Source: Chloroflexota bacterium
GTDB lineage: Bacteria; Chloroflexota; Chloroflexia; Chloroflexales; Roseiflexaceae
Assembly: GCA_018969485.1 (NCBI GenBank)
Contig: JAGWYG010000004.1
Location: forward strand, 34,802-98,801
DNA length: 64,000 bases
Reading direction: 5' to 3'
Both the position numbers and the translations under genes were made by a program. The notes under the pieces are model-generated. The model had not been told where the DNA came from. It saw only the letters and a list, made by a program, of their open reading frames with translations, and searched no databases. Below are positions 25,895 to 36,044 of this stretch, piece after piece (position 1 is the stretch's first letter; each line of letters starts with the position of its first letter).

Positions 25895-27094
25895 TCAGCC
25901 AGGCAGTTGGTCGGCGCCGGCCAGGCACGCCACAGCGGCATCGCACAGGATCGCCACGCCCTGCGGCAGGCATGCCTCATCGATATCGAAGCGTGGATTG
26001 TGGTGCGGCGCATTCAAGCCGCGCGCATCATTGCGCGCACCGAGGAAGAAGAAGTTCCCCGGCACCGCCGCCAGCACCTCCGAGAAGTCCTCGGCGCCCG
26101 TCGTGCGGTAGGTGGTATCGACCTGATCGGCGCCAAACAATGCGGCCGCCGAGCGATAGACCGCCGCCGTCGGCCCCGGCGCCGAGACGGTTGCATGGAC
26201 GCCACGGGGCGTCTGAACATCGGCGCGTGCGCCAAACGCGGCTGCGACATGCTCGGCCACCTCGCGAACGCGGCGATGCAGCAGCTCGCGCGTCGGCTCC
26301 GAGAAGCTGCGGATCGTCCCGCGCAGCACCGCCTGCTCGGCGATCACATTCCCGGCCATGCCAGCCTGGATGCTGCCGATCGTCACCACGCCAATCTCCT
26401 CGGGATCGAGATTGCGTGCCACGATCGTCTGCAGCGCGACGACGACCTGTGCGGCCACCGCGACCGCGTCGACCGTCTCGTGGGGCCGGGCGCCGTGCCC
26501 GCCGTGGCCATGGATCACAATCTCGATGCGATCCGAGGCGGCCAGCAGTGCGCCGCTGCGCACCACCGCCGTGCCCACCGGATGGCCCGACGACACATGC
26601 AACGCCAGCGCCACATCGACGGCCGGCTGCTGCAGCAAGCCATCGGCGATCATCGCACGAGCACCGCCCAGGCCCTCTTCGGCGGGCTGGAACATCAGCT
26701 TCACGGTCCCGCCCCAGCGCTCGCGATGCTGTGCCAGCAGCGTCGCCACGCCGATGCCCACCGCCACATGGGCATCGTGGCCACAGGCATGCATCACGCC
26801 GGGAGTCTGCGAGCGGTAGGGCACCTCATTCGCCTCGTCGATCGGCAGCGCGTCCATATCGAAGCGCAGCAGCACCGTACGATCGCCCGGTCGCTCGCCG
26901 GCCATCAGGCCCACCACGCCAGTCCTCCCCACGCCAGTCGTCACCTCGTAGCCCAGCGCATTGAGTGCATCCGCCACGATCCCGGCGGTACGGTACTCCT
27001 GAAAGCCAAGCTCGGGATGCATGTGCAGATCGCGGCGAATCGCCACCAGTCGGTCGGCCAGGGCCTCGGCCTCGGCCCAGAACGGAATCGTCAT
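25895..27094 (-). CDS. M20-family amidohydrolase (hippurate/IAA-amino acid hydrolase type)
   Basis: This is a 399-aa protein from ATG 27094, preferred over ATG 27115 because GAGGTGGGG lies directly upstream. Metal-ligand motifs are present: RFDMDALPI, HACGHDAHV, QPAEEG, the LALHVSSG region and a C-terminal HHNPRFDIDE. These enzymes hydrolyse N-acyl amino acids or short peptides in the cytoplasm. The gene begins 27 bp after uvrC in the same direction and closes the operon that includes an oligopeptide permease, which fits use of imported peptides or amides (inference). Confidence 0.88.
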   Translation of the reverse strand: MTIPFWAEAEALADRLVAIRRDLHMHPELGFQEYRTAGIVADALNALGYEVTTGVGRTGVVGLMAGERPGDRTVLLRFDMDALPIDEANEVPYRSQTPGVMHACGHDAHVAVGIGVATLLAQHRERWGGTVKLMFQPAEEGLGGARAMIADGLLQQPAVDVALALHVSSGHPVGTAVVRSGALLAASDRIEIVIHGHGGHGARPHETVDAVAVAAQVVVALQTIVARNLDPEEIGVVTIGSIQAGMAGNVIAEQAVLRGTIRSFSEPTRELLHRRVREVAEHVAAAFGARADVQTPRGVHATVSAPGPTAAVYRSAAALFGADQVDTTYRTTGAEDFSEVLAAVPGNFFFLGARNDARGLNAPHHNPRFDIDEACLPQGVAILCDAAVACLAGADQLPG

Positions 27095-27121
27095 CGTCCC
27101 CACCTCATCCATCACGACAGA

Positions 27122-29053
27122 TCAGAGCACCTGTTTGAGCGCCTCGGCGCTCGGCCGGTTCATTCCCGGCACTGCGGCGAGCTCTTCCACCGAGGCGCTG
27201 CGCATCGCCTCGAGCGAGCCAAAGTGGCGCTGCAGCGCGCGGCGGCGCGTCGGGCCGATGCCCGGAATGGCCTCGAGGGTCGAGCGCAGCGCCGCCTTGC
27301 CGCGCAGCGTCTGGTGATACGTCCTGGCAAAACGGTCGGCCTCCTCGTCGATGCGCTGCACCAGCGCCAGCGCCGGGCCATCGCGGCGCAGCACCAGCGG
27401 CGCCGGCGCACCCGGCAGCAGCAGGTCGAAGCGGTCGCGGTCTGGCCCCTTCACCACGCCGGCGAGCGGCACATGGGCCAGGCCCAGCTCGCGGGTGACG
27501 GTGATCGCAGCATTGAGCTGGCCGATTCCGCCGTCCACCAGCAGCAGATCGGGCAATGCGCTCCAGGGCGCCGCCGGCGCCGCCGGGGGCTCATCGGGCG
27601 GTGCAGCAGCATCCTCCGCCGCATCGGTCACCACCGGCACCTCATCGCCATGGGCGGCGCGGCGCAGGCGGCGCGACAGCACCTCGCGCATGCATGCCAC
27701 ATCATCCATGCCAGCGACCGTCTTGATGCGGAACTTGCGGTAGCGGGCCGGGCGTGCCACGCCATGCTCGAACACCACCATCGCGCCGACAGCGTGGCTG
27801 CCCTGGGTCGTCGAGATATCAAAGCACTCGATGGTCAGCGGCAGTTCGGCGAGGCCGAGCACCTCGCGCAGCTCGGTGAGCGCCGCCACCGCGCGCTGCT
27901 CGGCGTTGAGCCACTGCGCGCGCAGCTCATCGAGCTTGCGCCGGGCATTCTGTGTCGCCATCTCGACAAGCTGGCGCTTCTCGCCGCGGCGCGGCACGCG
28001 AATCTCGACGCGCTGGCCGCGCCGCTGCGACAGCCACTGCTCGATGATCATCGGCTCCTCGACATGCTCGGCGAGCAGCACGTGGGGTGGCACCTCGGCG
28101 GCGCTCTCGTAGAACTGGGTCATGAACGAGCTCAGCACCTGGGCATCGGCGGCGTCCTCGGTGTTCTGCAGGCTGAACGGTTCGGCACCGATCAGCTTGC
28201 CACCGCGGATGTAGAACACCTGCACCACCGCCGAGTCGGCCTCGCGTGCCAGCGCGATCACGTCCTGGTCGGTATCGACGGTGCGCAGCACGCGCTGCGC
28301 CTCGCTGACGCGCTCGATGTCCTGGATGCGATCGCGCAGATAGGCCGCACGCTCGAACTCGAGACGCTCGGCGGCCTGCTGCATGCGCTGGCGCAGATCG
28401 CGCACCACATGCTCGGTCCGCCCCTCGAGGAAGCGGCACGCGCCGGCGATGGCAGCGCGATACTCCTCCTGGTCGACCAGCGACGGCACGCACGGCCCGA
28501 GGCAGCGGCGGATGTCGTGGTACAGGCACGGCTTGCCCAGCGCGCGATGGCGCGCGAACTTGTCGTCGGCGCAGCGCCCGGGCGGGCGAAACGCGAAAAA
28601 TCGGTTCAGCTGGTCGAGCGTGCGATAGACGGCGCCCGGGCTGGCGTATGGGCCGAAGTAGCGCGCGCCGTCGGCAACGTGGCGGCGTGTGGCGAAGATG
28701 CGCGGCCAGGGCTCGTTGAGCGTCGCCTTGATGTACGGATAGCTCTTGTCGTCCTTCAGCAGCACGTTGTAGCGCGGCCGATGCTGCTTGATCAGCGTCA
28801 TTTCGAGCAGCAGCGCCTCGAGCTCGGTCTGCGTCAGGATGACATCGAAGTCAGCGATCGCGCGCACCAGCCGGCGGGTCTTCGCGCTCAGGCCGCGCGG
28901 CGACTGCAGGTACGAGCGCATGCGATCGCGCAGCGCCTTGCTTTTGCCGACATACAGCACCGTGCCGGTGGCGTCTTTCCAGAGATACACCCCCGGCGTC
29001 GCCGGCACGCTGCGCAGTCGTTCCTCGAGCGTCGCCAGCAGCGCGTCGCTCAT
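27122..29053 (-). CDS. uvrC: excinuclease ABC subunit UvrC
   Basis: This is a 643-aa protein. The N-terminal GIY-YIG nuclease domain is visible (TPGVYLWKDATGTVLYVGKS, LRDRMRSYL). A UVR interaction motif follows, then the RNase H-like endonuclease domain (TIECFDIST, DLLLVDGGIGQL) and tandem helix-hairpin-helix motifs at the C-terminus (IPGIGPTRRRALQRHFGS, VPGM). It makes the 3' and 5' incisions in nucleotide excision repair. ATG 29053 has GAGG motifs upstream; a GTG one codon earlier is possible. It lies 37 bp after oppC, so a transport operon and a repair gene share a direction and perhaps a transcript. Confidence 0.95.
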   Translation of the reverse strand: MSDALLATLEERLRSVPATPGVYLWKDATGTVLYVGKSKALRDRMRSYLQSPRGLSAKTRRLVRAIADFDVILTQTELEALLLEMTLIKQHRPRYNVLLKDDKSYPYIKATLNEPWPRIFATRRHVADGARYFGPYASPGAVYRTLDQLNRFFAFRPPGRCADDKFARHRALGKPCLYHDIRRCLGPCVPSLVDQEEYRAAIAGACRFLEGRTEHVVRDLRQRMQQAAERLEFERAAYLRDRIQDIERVSEAQRVLRTVDTDQDVIALAREADSAVVQVFYIRGGKLIGAEPFSLQNTEDAADAQVLSSFMTQFYESAAEVPPHVLLAEHVEEPMIIEQWLSQRRGQRVEIRVPRRGEKRQLVEMATQNARRKLDELRAQWLNAEQRAVAALTELREVLGLAELPLTIECFDISTTQGSHAVGAMVVFEHGVARPARYRKFRIKTVAGMDDVACMREVLSRRLRRAAHGDEVPVVTDAAEDAAAPPDEPPAAPAAPWSALPDLLLVDGGIGQLNAAITVTRELGLAHVPLAGVVKGPDRDRFDLLLPGAPAPLVLRRDGPALALVQRIDEEADRFARTYHQTLRGKAALRSTLEAIPGIGPTRRRALQRHFGSLEAMRSASVEELAAVPGMNRPSAEALKQVL

Positions 29054-29090
29054 CACCTCGGCCTCACCGCAGGCCAATCCGGTGCGCTGC

Positions 29091-29999
29091 TCACTTGCGC
29101 AGCCGCGGGTCGAGCGCATCGCGCAGGCCATCGCCCACAAACGAGAAGCTGAGCATTGTCATCGCAATCAGCAGCGTGGGGAACAGCCCCAGATGCCAGT
29201 AGACGCGAATGTACGCGAACGAATTGCCGACCATCTTGCCCCAGCTCGGCAGCGGATCGTTGATCCCCAGCCCGAGAAAGCTCAGCCCGGCCTCGGTGAA
29301 GATCGCTGTCGGGATGCCCAGCGTCACCGCGATGATCAGCGGCGTGAGGGCATTCGGCAGCAGGTGGCGCAGCGCGATGCGCAGCTGCGGCACGCCGACC
29401 GCCCGCGCCGCCTCGATGAACTCTTTCTCGCGCAGCGAGATCAGCTGGGCGCGCGTGATGCGGCAGATCTCGACCCAGCCGATCAGGCCGATCGCCAGAA
29501 TCACGTTGAACAGCCCGCCGCCGAACATCGAGATCAGGAACAGCGCGAACAACAGCTGCGGGATCGCGGTGAATACCTCAATCACCCGCATGATGGCGAA
29601 GTCGACCCAGCCGCCGGCGAACCCGGCCAGCAGGCCGAGCGAGACGCCGACGAGCAGGGCGATCGCCTGTACCGAGAAGCCCACGACCAGCGAGATGCGC
29701 GCCCCGTAGATCAGGCGGCTCAATAGATCGCGCCCGACCTCGTCGGTTCCCAGCAGGTAGCCTTTTTCGCCCGGGAACAGCTTCGAATCGGCGATGCGGG
29801 CAAAATCGTACGCTTGCGGCGCGAGCAGATTGGCGAACAGCGCGGTGAGCACCATCGCCAGCACCACCAGCAGCGCCGCCATCGCCAGGCGGTTCTTCGA
29901 GAAGCGGAACGCCGCATCGCGCCACAGATTGCTCGGCGGCCGCATCGCGATCGGATCCGGGGTTGTGCGCCCTTCGGCGCTCGGGGCAGCTACGCTCAT
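29091..29999 (-). CDS. oligopeptide/dipeptide ABC permease, OppC/DppC type
   Basis: A 302-aa membrane protein with about six helices. ATG 29999 has AGGA 8 nt upstream. It shows the N-terminal OppC motif [23 protein letters not shown] and the EAA loop [24 protein letters not shown] that contacts the ATPase. It starts 16 bp after oppB. No ATPase gene is in this operon. Confidence 0.92.
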   Translation of the reverse strand: MSVAAPSAEGRTTPDPIAMRPPSNLWRDAAFRFSKNRLAMAALLVVLAMVLTALFANLLAPQAYDFARIADSKLFPGEKGYLLGTDEVGRDLLSRLIYGARISLVVGFSVQAIALLVGVSLGLLAGFAGGWVDFAIMRVIEVFTAIPQLLFALFLISMFGGGLFNVILAIGLIGWVEICRITRAQLISLREKEFIEAARAVGVPQLRIALRHLLPNALTPLIIAVTLGIPTAIFTEAGLSFLGLGINDPLPSWGKMVGNSFAYIRVYWHLGLFPTLLIAMTMLSFSFVGDGLRDALDPRLRK

Positions 30000-30015
30000 G
30001 CTCGTCTTCCTGCGC

Positions 30016-30936
30016 TCAAGCCAGCTTGACACGGGGATCGATCACCGTGTAGAGCAGATCGGTCACCAGATAGACCAGACCCCACAGGGCGGCGACCAGC
30101 AGCATGACCGCCATGATCATCGGGTAGTCGCGGTCGCTGACGCTGGTGACGAAGAACTTGCCCAGCCCAGGCACACGGAACATCGTCTCGATGAAGATCG
30201 TGCCGGTGATCAGGTCGGGGATGCGCGGTCCGAGCACGGTGATGATCGGGATGAGCGCATTTTTCACGGCGTGGCGCATCACCACCAGGTATTCGCTCAG
30301 GCCTTTGGCGCGGGCGGTGCGGATGTAGTCCGAGGTGAAGACATCGGCCAGGCTGGCGCGCGTGTAGCGGGCCGCGACGCCCATCGGCCCCAGACCGAGC
30401 GCGATCATCGGCATGATCAACTGGCGCCAGTCGTCGCCCCAGCCGCCGATCGGCAGCCATTTGAGCTGCACGGCAAACAACAGGATCATCCACAGCGCCA
30501 CCACGAAATTCGGGATGGTCAGCCCGAGCGCCGCCACGAACGTCACCACATAATCGATCCAGGTGTTCTGCCGTACGCCGGCGAGGATGCCGAGCAGCAC
30601 CCCACCACCGAGCGCAAAGATCACCGTGAGACCGCCCAGCGTGATGCTCACCGGCCAGGTGCGTGCGATCAACGTGGTGACATTCTCGGTCGTCGCGAAC
30701 GAGATGCCAAAATCACCCCGCAGGGCGTTGCTCATGTAATTCAGGTACTGCTCGTGCAGCGGCTTGTCGAGGCCATATTTGCGCAGGATGTTTGCCTTGG
30801 CCGCTGCTGGCAGCGGCATCTGCGCCTCATCGAACGGGCCGCCGGGAATGGAGTGCATCAGCAGGAAGGCGACCACCGAGACCAGGAAGAACACCACGGC
30901 GAGTCCGGCGATCCGTTGCACCAGATATGCGACCAT
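30016..30936 (-). CDS. oligopeptide/dipeptide ABC permease, OppB/DppB type
   Basis: A 306-aa membrane protein. ATG 30936 has GAGGGAG upstream. Typical OppB features: an N-terminal helix, [31 protein letters not shown] and the EAA loop [25 protein letters not shown]. It partners with the OppC protein downstream. It follows the binding-protein gene after 100 bp. Confidence 0.92.
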   Translation of the reverse strand: MVAYLVQRIAGLAVVFFLVSVVAFLLMHSIPGGPFDEAQMPLPAAAKANILRKYGLDKPLHEQYLNYMSNALRGDFGISFATTENVTTLIARTWPVSITLGGLTVIFALGGGVLLGILAGVRQNTWIDYVVTFVAALGLTIPNFVVALWMILLFAVQLKWLPIGGWGDDWRQLIMPMIALGLGPMGVAARYTRASLADVFTSDYIRTARAKGLSEYLVVMRHAVKNALIPIITVLGPRIPDLITGTIFIETMFRVPGLGKFFVTSVSDRDYPMIMAVMLLVAALWGLVYLVTDLLYTVIDPRVKLA

Positions 30937-31036
30937 GCGCCACTCCCTCGATGATGAACAGACGAGGTGCGCCGCTGCCGACGCACCTCGTCCGATGTCA
31001 CGACAGAACAGGTGGTTCCGCGACGATCACCGAGGC

Positions 31037-32962
31037 TTACGCCGTCGGCGGCGTCGGGCGCAGCTCGCTGACCGTGCTGTCCATGTACAGCGTGCTCAGG
31101 TTGTTGCTGAACGCGCTGATGCCCGGCCACTGGATGCCCGAGAAGCCACCGACGTTCGGCTCGAGCGCCTCGCCCTTGACGTAGGGCTTCAGCACGTCGG
31201 CCACGGTGCGGTGGTAGATCCACACCGCCGGCGCCTCCTCGACCATGAGCTTCTCGGCGTCCTGGAAGATCTTGATGCGCTCGACCGGGTCAGCCATCGC
31301 CGAGGCGCCGTTGACCATGTCATCGAACGTCGCGTTCTGCCAGTTGTGGCGGCCGGTGGCCAGCCACACGCCGAGCATGTTCGACGGATCGAGGTAGTCG
31401 ATGCCGTACGACACCATGCCGAACTGCAGCTGGGTCGGCTTGGCGTTGAGCGCCTCCATGAAGGTCTTGAACTCCTTGTTGGAGACCTCGACCTCGATGC
31501 CCAACTCCTGCTTGATCGTCGCCGCGATCGCCTGTGCCACCGCCTGGCGCACCGGCGCCTCGTTGCGCAGCCAGAGCTCGAGCTTGGGGAAGCCCGCGCC
31601 ACCCTCGAAGCCGGCTTCCGCCAGCAGGGCGCGCGCCTTCTCGGGATCGTAGCTCTGGATGCTCGACAGCGCCTGCGAGTTCGAGCCCGGGAAGCCCGGC
31701 ATCAGGAACGAATACGCCGGGATACCCTGGGTCGGCGTGATGATGTTCTTGATCAGGCTGTCGCGGTCGACGATGTGACCAAACGCCTGGCGCACGCGCA
31801 CGTCGTTGAACGGAGGGTTCTGGCAGTCGAAGAACAGATAGTCGGTGCGGAAGTCCTGGGCGGTCAGGCGCACCTGCGCCGACAGATCAGCGTCATTGGC
31901 GATGATCTCGTTGTCGGCGGTGGTGAGGTACTCGCCGGTCACGTGATCGACCTCACCCGCCTGATAGCCGGCGAAGAAGGTGTCAGTCTTGGCGCCGATG
32001 TTGATCAGGCGCTGCCAGTACGGCCGGTTGGTGCCCTTGTAGTCGGGGTTGGCCTCGTACACGAGGCGCTCGCCGATCGACCACTCGGTGAGCACATACG
32101 GACCGGCCGAGACGCTCGTCGCCACATCGTTGTTGTAGCGCGGGCCGTTGGCCTCGAGCGCCTTCTTCTGCAGCGCATCGCTGTACATCAGCTTGGCCGG
32201 CAGGAACGGCGCCGGGGTCTCGGTCTCGAACACCAGCGTGTGCGGCCCTTCGGCACGCACGCCGATGTCGGTGGCGGGCACTTCGCCGGCAACGGCCTTG
32301 TCCCAGTTCTTGAGCGCACCGGGCGCGCTGTAGTACCAGGCGAAGTCCCACGCGGCTTCCTGGCTGCCCGAGTACTGGAAGGTGGCGACGTAGTCGTCGG
32401 CGGTCACCGGCGTGCCGTCGTTCCACATCAGGTTCGGGTCGAGCTCGAACGTCCACACGGTGGCATCCTCGTTCGAGGTCCACTTCAGCGCGGCGCCCGG
32501 CTGTGGCACGAAGTTGCGGTCGAGGCGGATGAGCGCGTCGCTGAGCAGGTCGCGCAGCGCGTTGCCACCACCCTCGTACACCGTCACCATGAAGTCGATC
32601 GAGGTGAAGGTGGCGGTGTTGTCGAAGTACCGCACGTACACCTGCTGGTCGACCGGGCCGGCATCATCGGGCAGCGTCACACCGTTGAGGGTCTCGGCAT
32701 CAGGTGCCGGCTCCGGCGCAGCCGTCGGCTCCTCGGCGACCGGCGCCGGGGTGGCGGTGGGCTGGTCGACGATCGGGGCCAGCGTCGGCGCGGTGGTGGG
32801 CGTCGCCGCCGGGGCCTCGGGGGCGGCCGTCGGCGCCGCGGGGGCGGCGCCACCGCATGCTGCCAGAACCATCATTCCGGCGCCGGCGCTCGCCGCGCGC
32901 AGGAACGAGCGCCGCGACACGCCGCGGCCGGCCTCCTCCACCTGCTTCTCCTGGGCATCCAT
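31037..32962 (-). CDS. peptide ABC transporter solute-binding lipoprotein (SBP family 5)
   Basis: A 641-aa protein. ATG 32962 is preferred, with AAGGA about 9 nt upstream; ATG 32968 and GTG 32980 are in frame. The N-terminus has a Tat-like motif SRRSFLRAA and a lipobox VLAAC, then a low-complexity Ala/Pro/Thr linker. The family-5 core follows (WTFELDPNLMWNDGTPVTADDYVATF). It would be exported folded, lipidated and hold substrate for OppB/OppC. It lies 25-30 bp after the gntR gene. Confidence 0.9.
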   Translation of the reverse strand: MDAQEKQVEEAGRGVSRRSFLRAASAGAGMMVLAACGGAAPAAPTAAPEAPAATPTTAPTLAPIVDQPTATPAPVAEEPTAAPEPAPDAETLNGVTLPDDAGPVDQQVYVRYFDNTATFTSIDFMVTVYEGGGNALRDLLSDALIRLDRNFVPQPGAALKWTSNEDATVWTFELDPNLMWNDGTPVTADDYVATFQYSGSQEAAWDFAWYYSAPGALKNWDKAVAGEVPATDIGVRAEGPHTLVFETETPAPFLPAKLMYSDALQKKALEANGPRYNNDVATSVSAGPYVLTEWSIGERLVYEANPDYKGTNRPYWQRLINIGAKTDTFFAGYQAGEVDHVTGEYLTTADNEIIANDADLSAQVRLTAQDFRTDYLFFDCQNPPFNDVRVRQAFGHIVDRDSLIKNIITPTQGIPAYSFLMPGFPGSNSQALSSIQSYDPEKARALLAEAGFEGGAGFPKLELWLRNEAPVRQAVAQAIAATIKQELGIEVEVSNKEFKTFMEALNAKPTQLQFGMVSYGIDYLDPSNMLGVWLATGRHNWQNATFDDMVNGASAMADPVERIKIFQDAEKLMVEEAPAVWIYHRTVADVLKPYVKGEALEPNVGGFSGIQWPGISAFSNNLSTLYMDSTVSELRPTPPTA

Positions 32963-32986
32963 GGGCATCTGTCCTTTCACTCCGGG

Positions 32987-33751
32987 TCACCCGTGAGCAT
33001 CTATCTCAGAACGGCGGCTCGCCGCCGTCGTGAGCCGAATGAGCGGGAAGAGATACGTGGCGCCTGGCTCGTAGGGCAGGTGCGCCGCGACGACTGCCCG
33101 CGACTGATCGAGGTCGCGCTGCACGATGGCGTCGAGCAGTGCCTGGTGGCTGCGCAGTTCGTCGTACCCGACCGGCCGTACGAGGTTCGGATTGCTGTCG
33201 CCGATCTTCCAGAAGACATCCATCAATGCCAGGCCGACGCGCTCGATGATCGGGTTGCCGGCAGCCCGCAGGAGTTGTCGGTGAAACGCCCGGTGCAACG
33301 CCTCGTGCGGCTGGTCGTCGGCGATGGCGCGCTCCATCTCGCGCAGGATGGCGCGCAGCGCCTCGAGGTCGTCGGCGCCGGCGCGCGCGATGCAGAGCTC
33401 GATGACGGCAAGGTCGATCATCGCACGGGCCTCGATGACTTGGCGGTAGTCGAGTTGCGTCAGATCGATCCCGAAGGTCAGTTGGTCGAAGACGCTGATG
33501 TCGCTGTGCTGCCGCAGGAATGCCCCACGGCCCTGCTGGACGTCGATCAGCCCCGAGCCGGCGAGCAACTGCAGCGATTCGCGCACGACCAGCCGGCTGA
33601 CGCCGAGCCGCTCGACCCACTCGTGCTCGGTCGGTAGCCGGTCGCCTGGCTGCAGCCGCGCGTCGATGAGGTACTGCTTCATGCGCTCGGCACACTGCCG
33701 GGTGAGACTCTGCCGCTGTGCCCGCACGTGCGACCCCGCCAACTTTACCAC
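32987..33751 (-). CDS. GntR/FadR-family transcriptional regulator
   Basis: A 254-aa protein. The start is placed at GTG 33751, with AAAGGG 10 nt upstream; longer readings to 33793 overlap the promoter. The N-terminal winged helix (LQPGDRLPTEHEWVERLGVSRLVVRESLQLL, GLIDVQQGRGAF) is followed by an FCD ligand domain (EARAMIDLAVIELC, FHRQLLRAAGNP). As first gene of the opp operon it probably senses a related metabolite and regulates the operon. Confidence 0.9.
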   Translation of the reverse strand: MVKLAGSHVRAQRQSLTRQCAERMKQYLIDARLQPGDRLPTEHEWVERLGVSRLVVRESLQLLAGSGLIDVQQGRGAFLRQHSDISVFDQLTFGIDLTQLDYRQVIEARAMIDLAVIELCIARAGADDLEALRAILREMERAIADDQPHEALHRAFHRQLLRAAGNPIIERVGLALMDVFWKIGDSNPNLVRPVGYDELRSHQALLDAIVQRDLDQSRAVVAAHLPYEPGATYLFPLIRLTTAASRRSEIDAHG

Positions 33752-33776
33752 AACGTTACAGCCCTTTAACACTGAG

Positions 33777-33806
33777 ATCATATCATCAGACAACTACGCT
33801 TGTCAA
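33777..33806 (-). promoter_or_regulatory. promoter of the gntR-opp-uvrC operon
   Basis: On the minus strand TTGACA (33806-33801), an 18-bp spacer and TATGAT (33782-33777). The start point near 33770 leaves a short leader before GTG 33751. Confidence 0.75.
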
Positions 33807-33928
33807 GTGGCCGAACGGCCACGTCGATGGCTCACCGGGCGCCTGCAGCGTGGCGGGGCCAGCACCGGACGCTCCGCCGGCGGTGCGGGCTCGGCCGATG
33901 CTGCGCGAACCGCGCGACGCCGCCGCAG

Positions 33929-33951
33929 GCCGCCAGTTTCATGCTGGCGGC
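33929..33951 (-). terminator. hairpin over the stop codon of the MTHFR gene
   Basis: Arms GCCGCCAG and CTGGCGGC with a 7-nt loop that contains the stop codon. No U-tract follows. It may act as a terminator or protect the mRNA end. Confidence 0.35.
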
Positions 33952-34847
33952 GCCGGGCGTGGCAACAACCCGGCGCGCGCAACCACCCGCGGAATGGCGC
34001 GGGTCCAGCCGACCGACATCAGGTGGACGCCGTGGACTCCCTCGATGGCGAGCGTCTCGTTGACCAGCTCTGTCGCAATGGCGATGCCTTCGTCCTCGGC
34101 ATCGGCGGCGGATGCCAGGCGATCGATGAGTGGCTCGGGGACGCGCGACCCCGGCAGGTGATCGCGCAGGAAGCGTGCCGACGCAGCAGAGCGCACGATC
34201 ATGATGCCGGCGAGGATGAAGGCCTGCTGATGTAGGCCAGTGGCACGTACATCGGCCATCCAGTTGCGGAAGCGCGGCATATCGAAGAGAATCTGCGTCT
34301 GGATGAACTCGGCGCCGAAGCGAACCTTGCGCTCGACGCGGGCTGCCCGCTCGATGTTGGGGTTGGCGACGCCACCGATGAAGATCTGTGGCGCCTCGCT
34401 GAGCGCCACACCCGACTGGAATGTGCCGGCGTCACGCATCGTGCGCACCGCCTGGATGAGCTGGAATGAATTGAGATCGAGCACGTTCTTGGCGTCGGGG
34501 TGGTCACCGATGCGCGGGTGATCGCCGGTCATCAGCAGCAGGTTGCGCACACCGCAGGCGGCGGCGCTGAGCACGTCGGCCTGCAGCGCGACGCGATTGC
34601 GATGCTGGCAGGTCATCTGCACGATCGGCTCGTAGCCGAGTTGCTGCACGATGATGCCCGCGCCGAGCGCCGACATGCGCCCCAGCCCCCGCTGGTTGTC
34701 GGTGAGGTTGATCGCATCGACTGATGGCGCCATGCCGTGCGCCAGGCGCTCGACGGCAGCACGCGAAGCGCCACGCGGCGGCGCCAGTTCGCCGGTGACG
34801 ACGGGTTGCCCGGCGGCGAGGCGCTGCTGGAACGTGCTATAGGCCAC
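33939..34847 (-). CDS. methylenetetrahydrofolate reductase family protein
   Basis: A 302-aa TIM-barrel protein from GTG 34847, with GAGGAG 6 nt upstream. MTHFR-type features include VTGELAPPRGA near the N-terminus, DAINLTDNQRG, MTCQHRNRVALQADVLSA, NLLLMTGDHP (FAD-binding strand) and GAEFIQTQILFD. The family reduces 5,10-methylene-THF for methionine synthesis; shorter bacterial homologues like this are often next to other C1 genes. It starts 9 bp after the aldo/keto reductase, likely one operon. Confidence 0.82.
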   Translation of the reverse strand: MAYSTFQQRLAAGQPVVTGELAPPRGASRAAVERLAHGMAPSVDAINLTDNQRGLGRMSALGAGIIVQQLGYEPIVQMTCQHRNRVALQADVLSAAACGVRNLLLMTGDHPRIGDHPDAKNVLDLNSFQLIQAVRTMRDAGTFQSGVALSEAPQIFIGGVANPNIERAARVERKVRFGAEFIQTQILFDMPRFRNWMADVRATGLHQQAFILAGIMIVRSAASARFLRDHLPGSRVPEPLIDRLASAADAEDEGIAIATELVNETLAIEGVHGVHLMSVGWTRAIPRVVARAGLLPRPAPPA

Positions 34848-34856
34848 AGGTGCTCC

Positions 34857-35714
34857 TCACGTGAACAGCGGCGCCATGGCGCGCTCGGCGAGCATCGCAT
34901 CCATCTCGGCATCGCTCGGGCGCACATCGGCGCGCGCGGCTGCATCGAGCACCAGCGGCAGCAGGCTCAGGTCGCCGGCCGAATTGAGGAACACGTCCGG
35001 ATGCCCGAGCACCCAGTGCACCGCGCGATCGATGTCGGCTGGCGCCCGCAGCGGCTCGTACCAGGTCGGCGCATTGGCCGGGCGCTCGCCCCACGGCGCA
35101 CGCGTGATCGACTTGATCGTCTGCATCGCCACGCCACGTTCGGCACACACCGCGGCGAGCGCGCCGAAGTCGGCAGCGTAGCCCGGATGCTGCATCAGAA
35201 TGTAACTGTACGGCAGCAGCACCGAGTCGAACGCGAAGCGCTGCAACGCGCGGCGGTGCTGGCCCGCGACGGCCACGCCGTGGCCGGTGACGCCGATGAA
35301 GCGCACCAGGCCGGCGTCGCGCGCCTCGATCGCGGCCTCGAGCGCGCCGCCCGGCCCCAGCGCCGTCTGCCATTCCTGCTCGTCGACCAGGTTGTGCAGC
35401 TGCAGCAGGTCGATCCGGTCGGTGCACAGCCGCTCCAGCGAGCGATGAATCTCGTCCCGCGCCGCCTGGCGGGTGCGCTCGCCGGTCTTGGTGGCCAGAA
35501 AGAACTGCTCGCGGTGGCGCTGCATCGCCGGGCCGAGCAGCCGCTCGGAGTCGCCGTAGCTCGCGGCGGTATCGATGTGGTTCACACCGGCCGCGAGCAA
35601 CCACTCGATGGCGCGATCCGCGTCGGCCTGGCTCACCTGGCTCAGCCCGGCGGCACCGAAGATGACACGAGAGCTCTGGTGACCCGTATTGCCGAATGGT
35701 CGTGTGGCGATCAT
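34857..35714 (-). CDS. aldo/keto reductase
   Basis: A 285-aa TIM barrel from ATG 35714, with GAGGAG upstream. The start phrase [20 protein letters not shown], the catalytic Asp/Tyr in [13 protein letters not shown], Lys in [10 protein letters not shown] and the IDLLQLHNL strand fit the superfamily. It reduces carbonyls with NADPH; substrate unknown. First gene of a two-gene unit with the MTHFR-like gene. Confidence 0.87.
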   Translation of the reverse strand: MIATRPFGNTGHQSSRVIFGAAGLSQVSQADADRAIEWLLAAGVNHIDTAASYGDSERLLGPAMQRHREQFFLATKTGERTRQAARDEIHRSLERLCTDRIDLLQLHNLVDEQEWQTALGPGGALEAAIEARDAGLVRFIGVTGHGVAVAGQHRRALQRFAFDSVLLPYSYILMQHPGYAADFGALAAVCAERGVAMQTIKSITRAPWGERPANAPTWYEPLRAPADIDRAVHWVLGHPDVFLNSAGDLSLLPLVLDAAARADVRPSDAEMDAMLAERAMAPLFT

Positions 35715-36044
35715 GTGCTGCTCCTCTCCGCGTTGCGTCGTCCCTCTACCATACCACGAGGCTGGCTGATCGGGCAACCGATGGTCGCGCGCGACTGCGG
35801 TCAGCATGGTTCCGTCTGCTCGACCTGCCTGCCGGGCGTCGGAGGTGTCGGGCCGGTCGCTGCGCCGGTTGCCGGCGCTGCCGTGTCCGGGTAGAATGCT
35901 GGCGGGCGTCAAGCGCCGCGCCGATGGCCGATGTGTTCGTCGTGCCCGATGCCAAGCCTTGAGCGGGATGCTGGCGCGGCGCGATCTGGTCGATGGCGCG
36001 CCGGTGATGCTGCGCCGGGCGGTTCTGTAACGTGAGTCAGTGCC
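35715..36044. other. divergent intergenic region before the P450 gene
   Basis: It contains a plus-strand promoter at 35869-35897. Between 35921 and 36030 are two very short open stretches (encoding [12 protein letters not shown] and [17 protein letters not shown]) that may be the remains of a gene; no intact gene is seen. Confidence 0.45.
35869..35897 (+). promoter_or_regulatory. candidate promoter upstream of the P450 gene
   Basis: TTGCCG (35869-35874), a 17-bp spacer and TAGAAT (35892-35897), the same hexamer pair and spacing as the candidate DAHP synthase promoter at 37474-37502. Confidence 0.45.
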
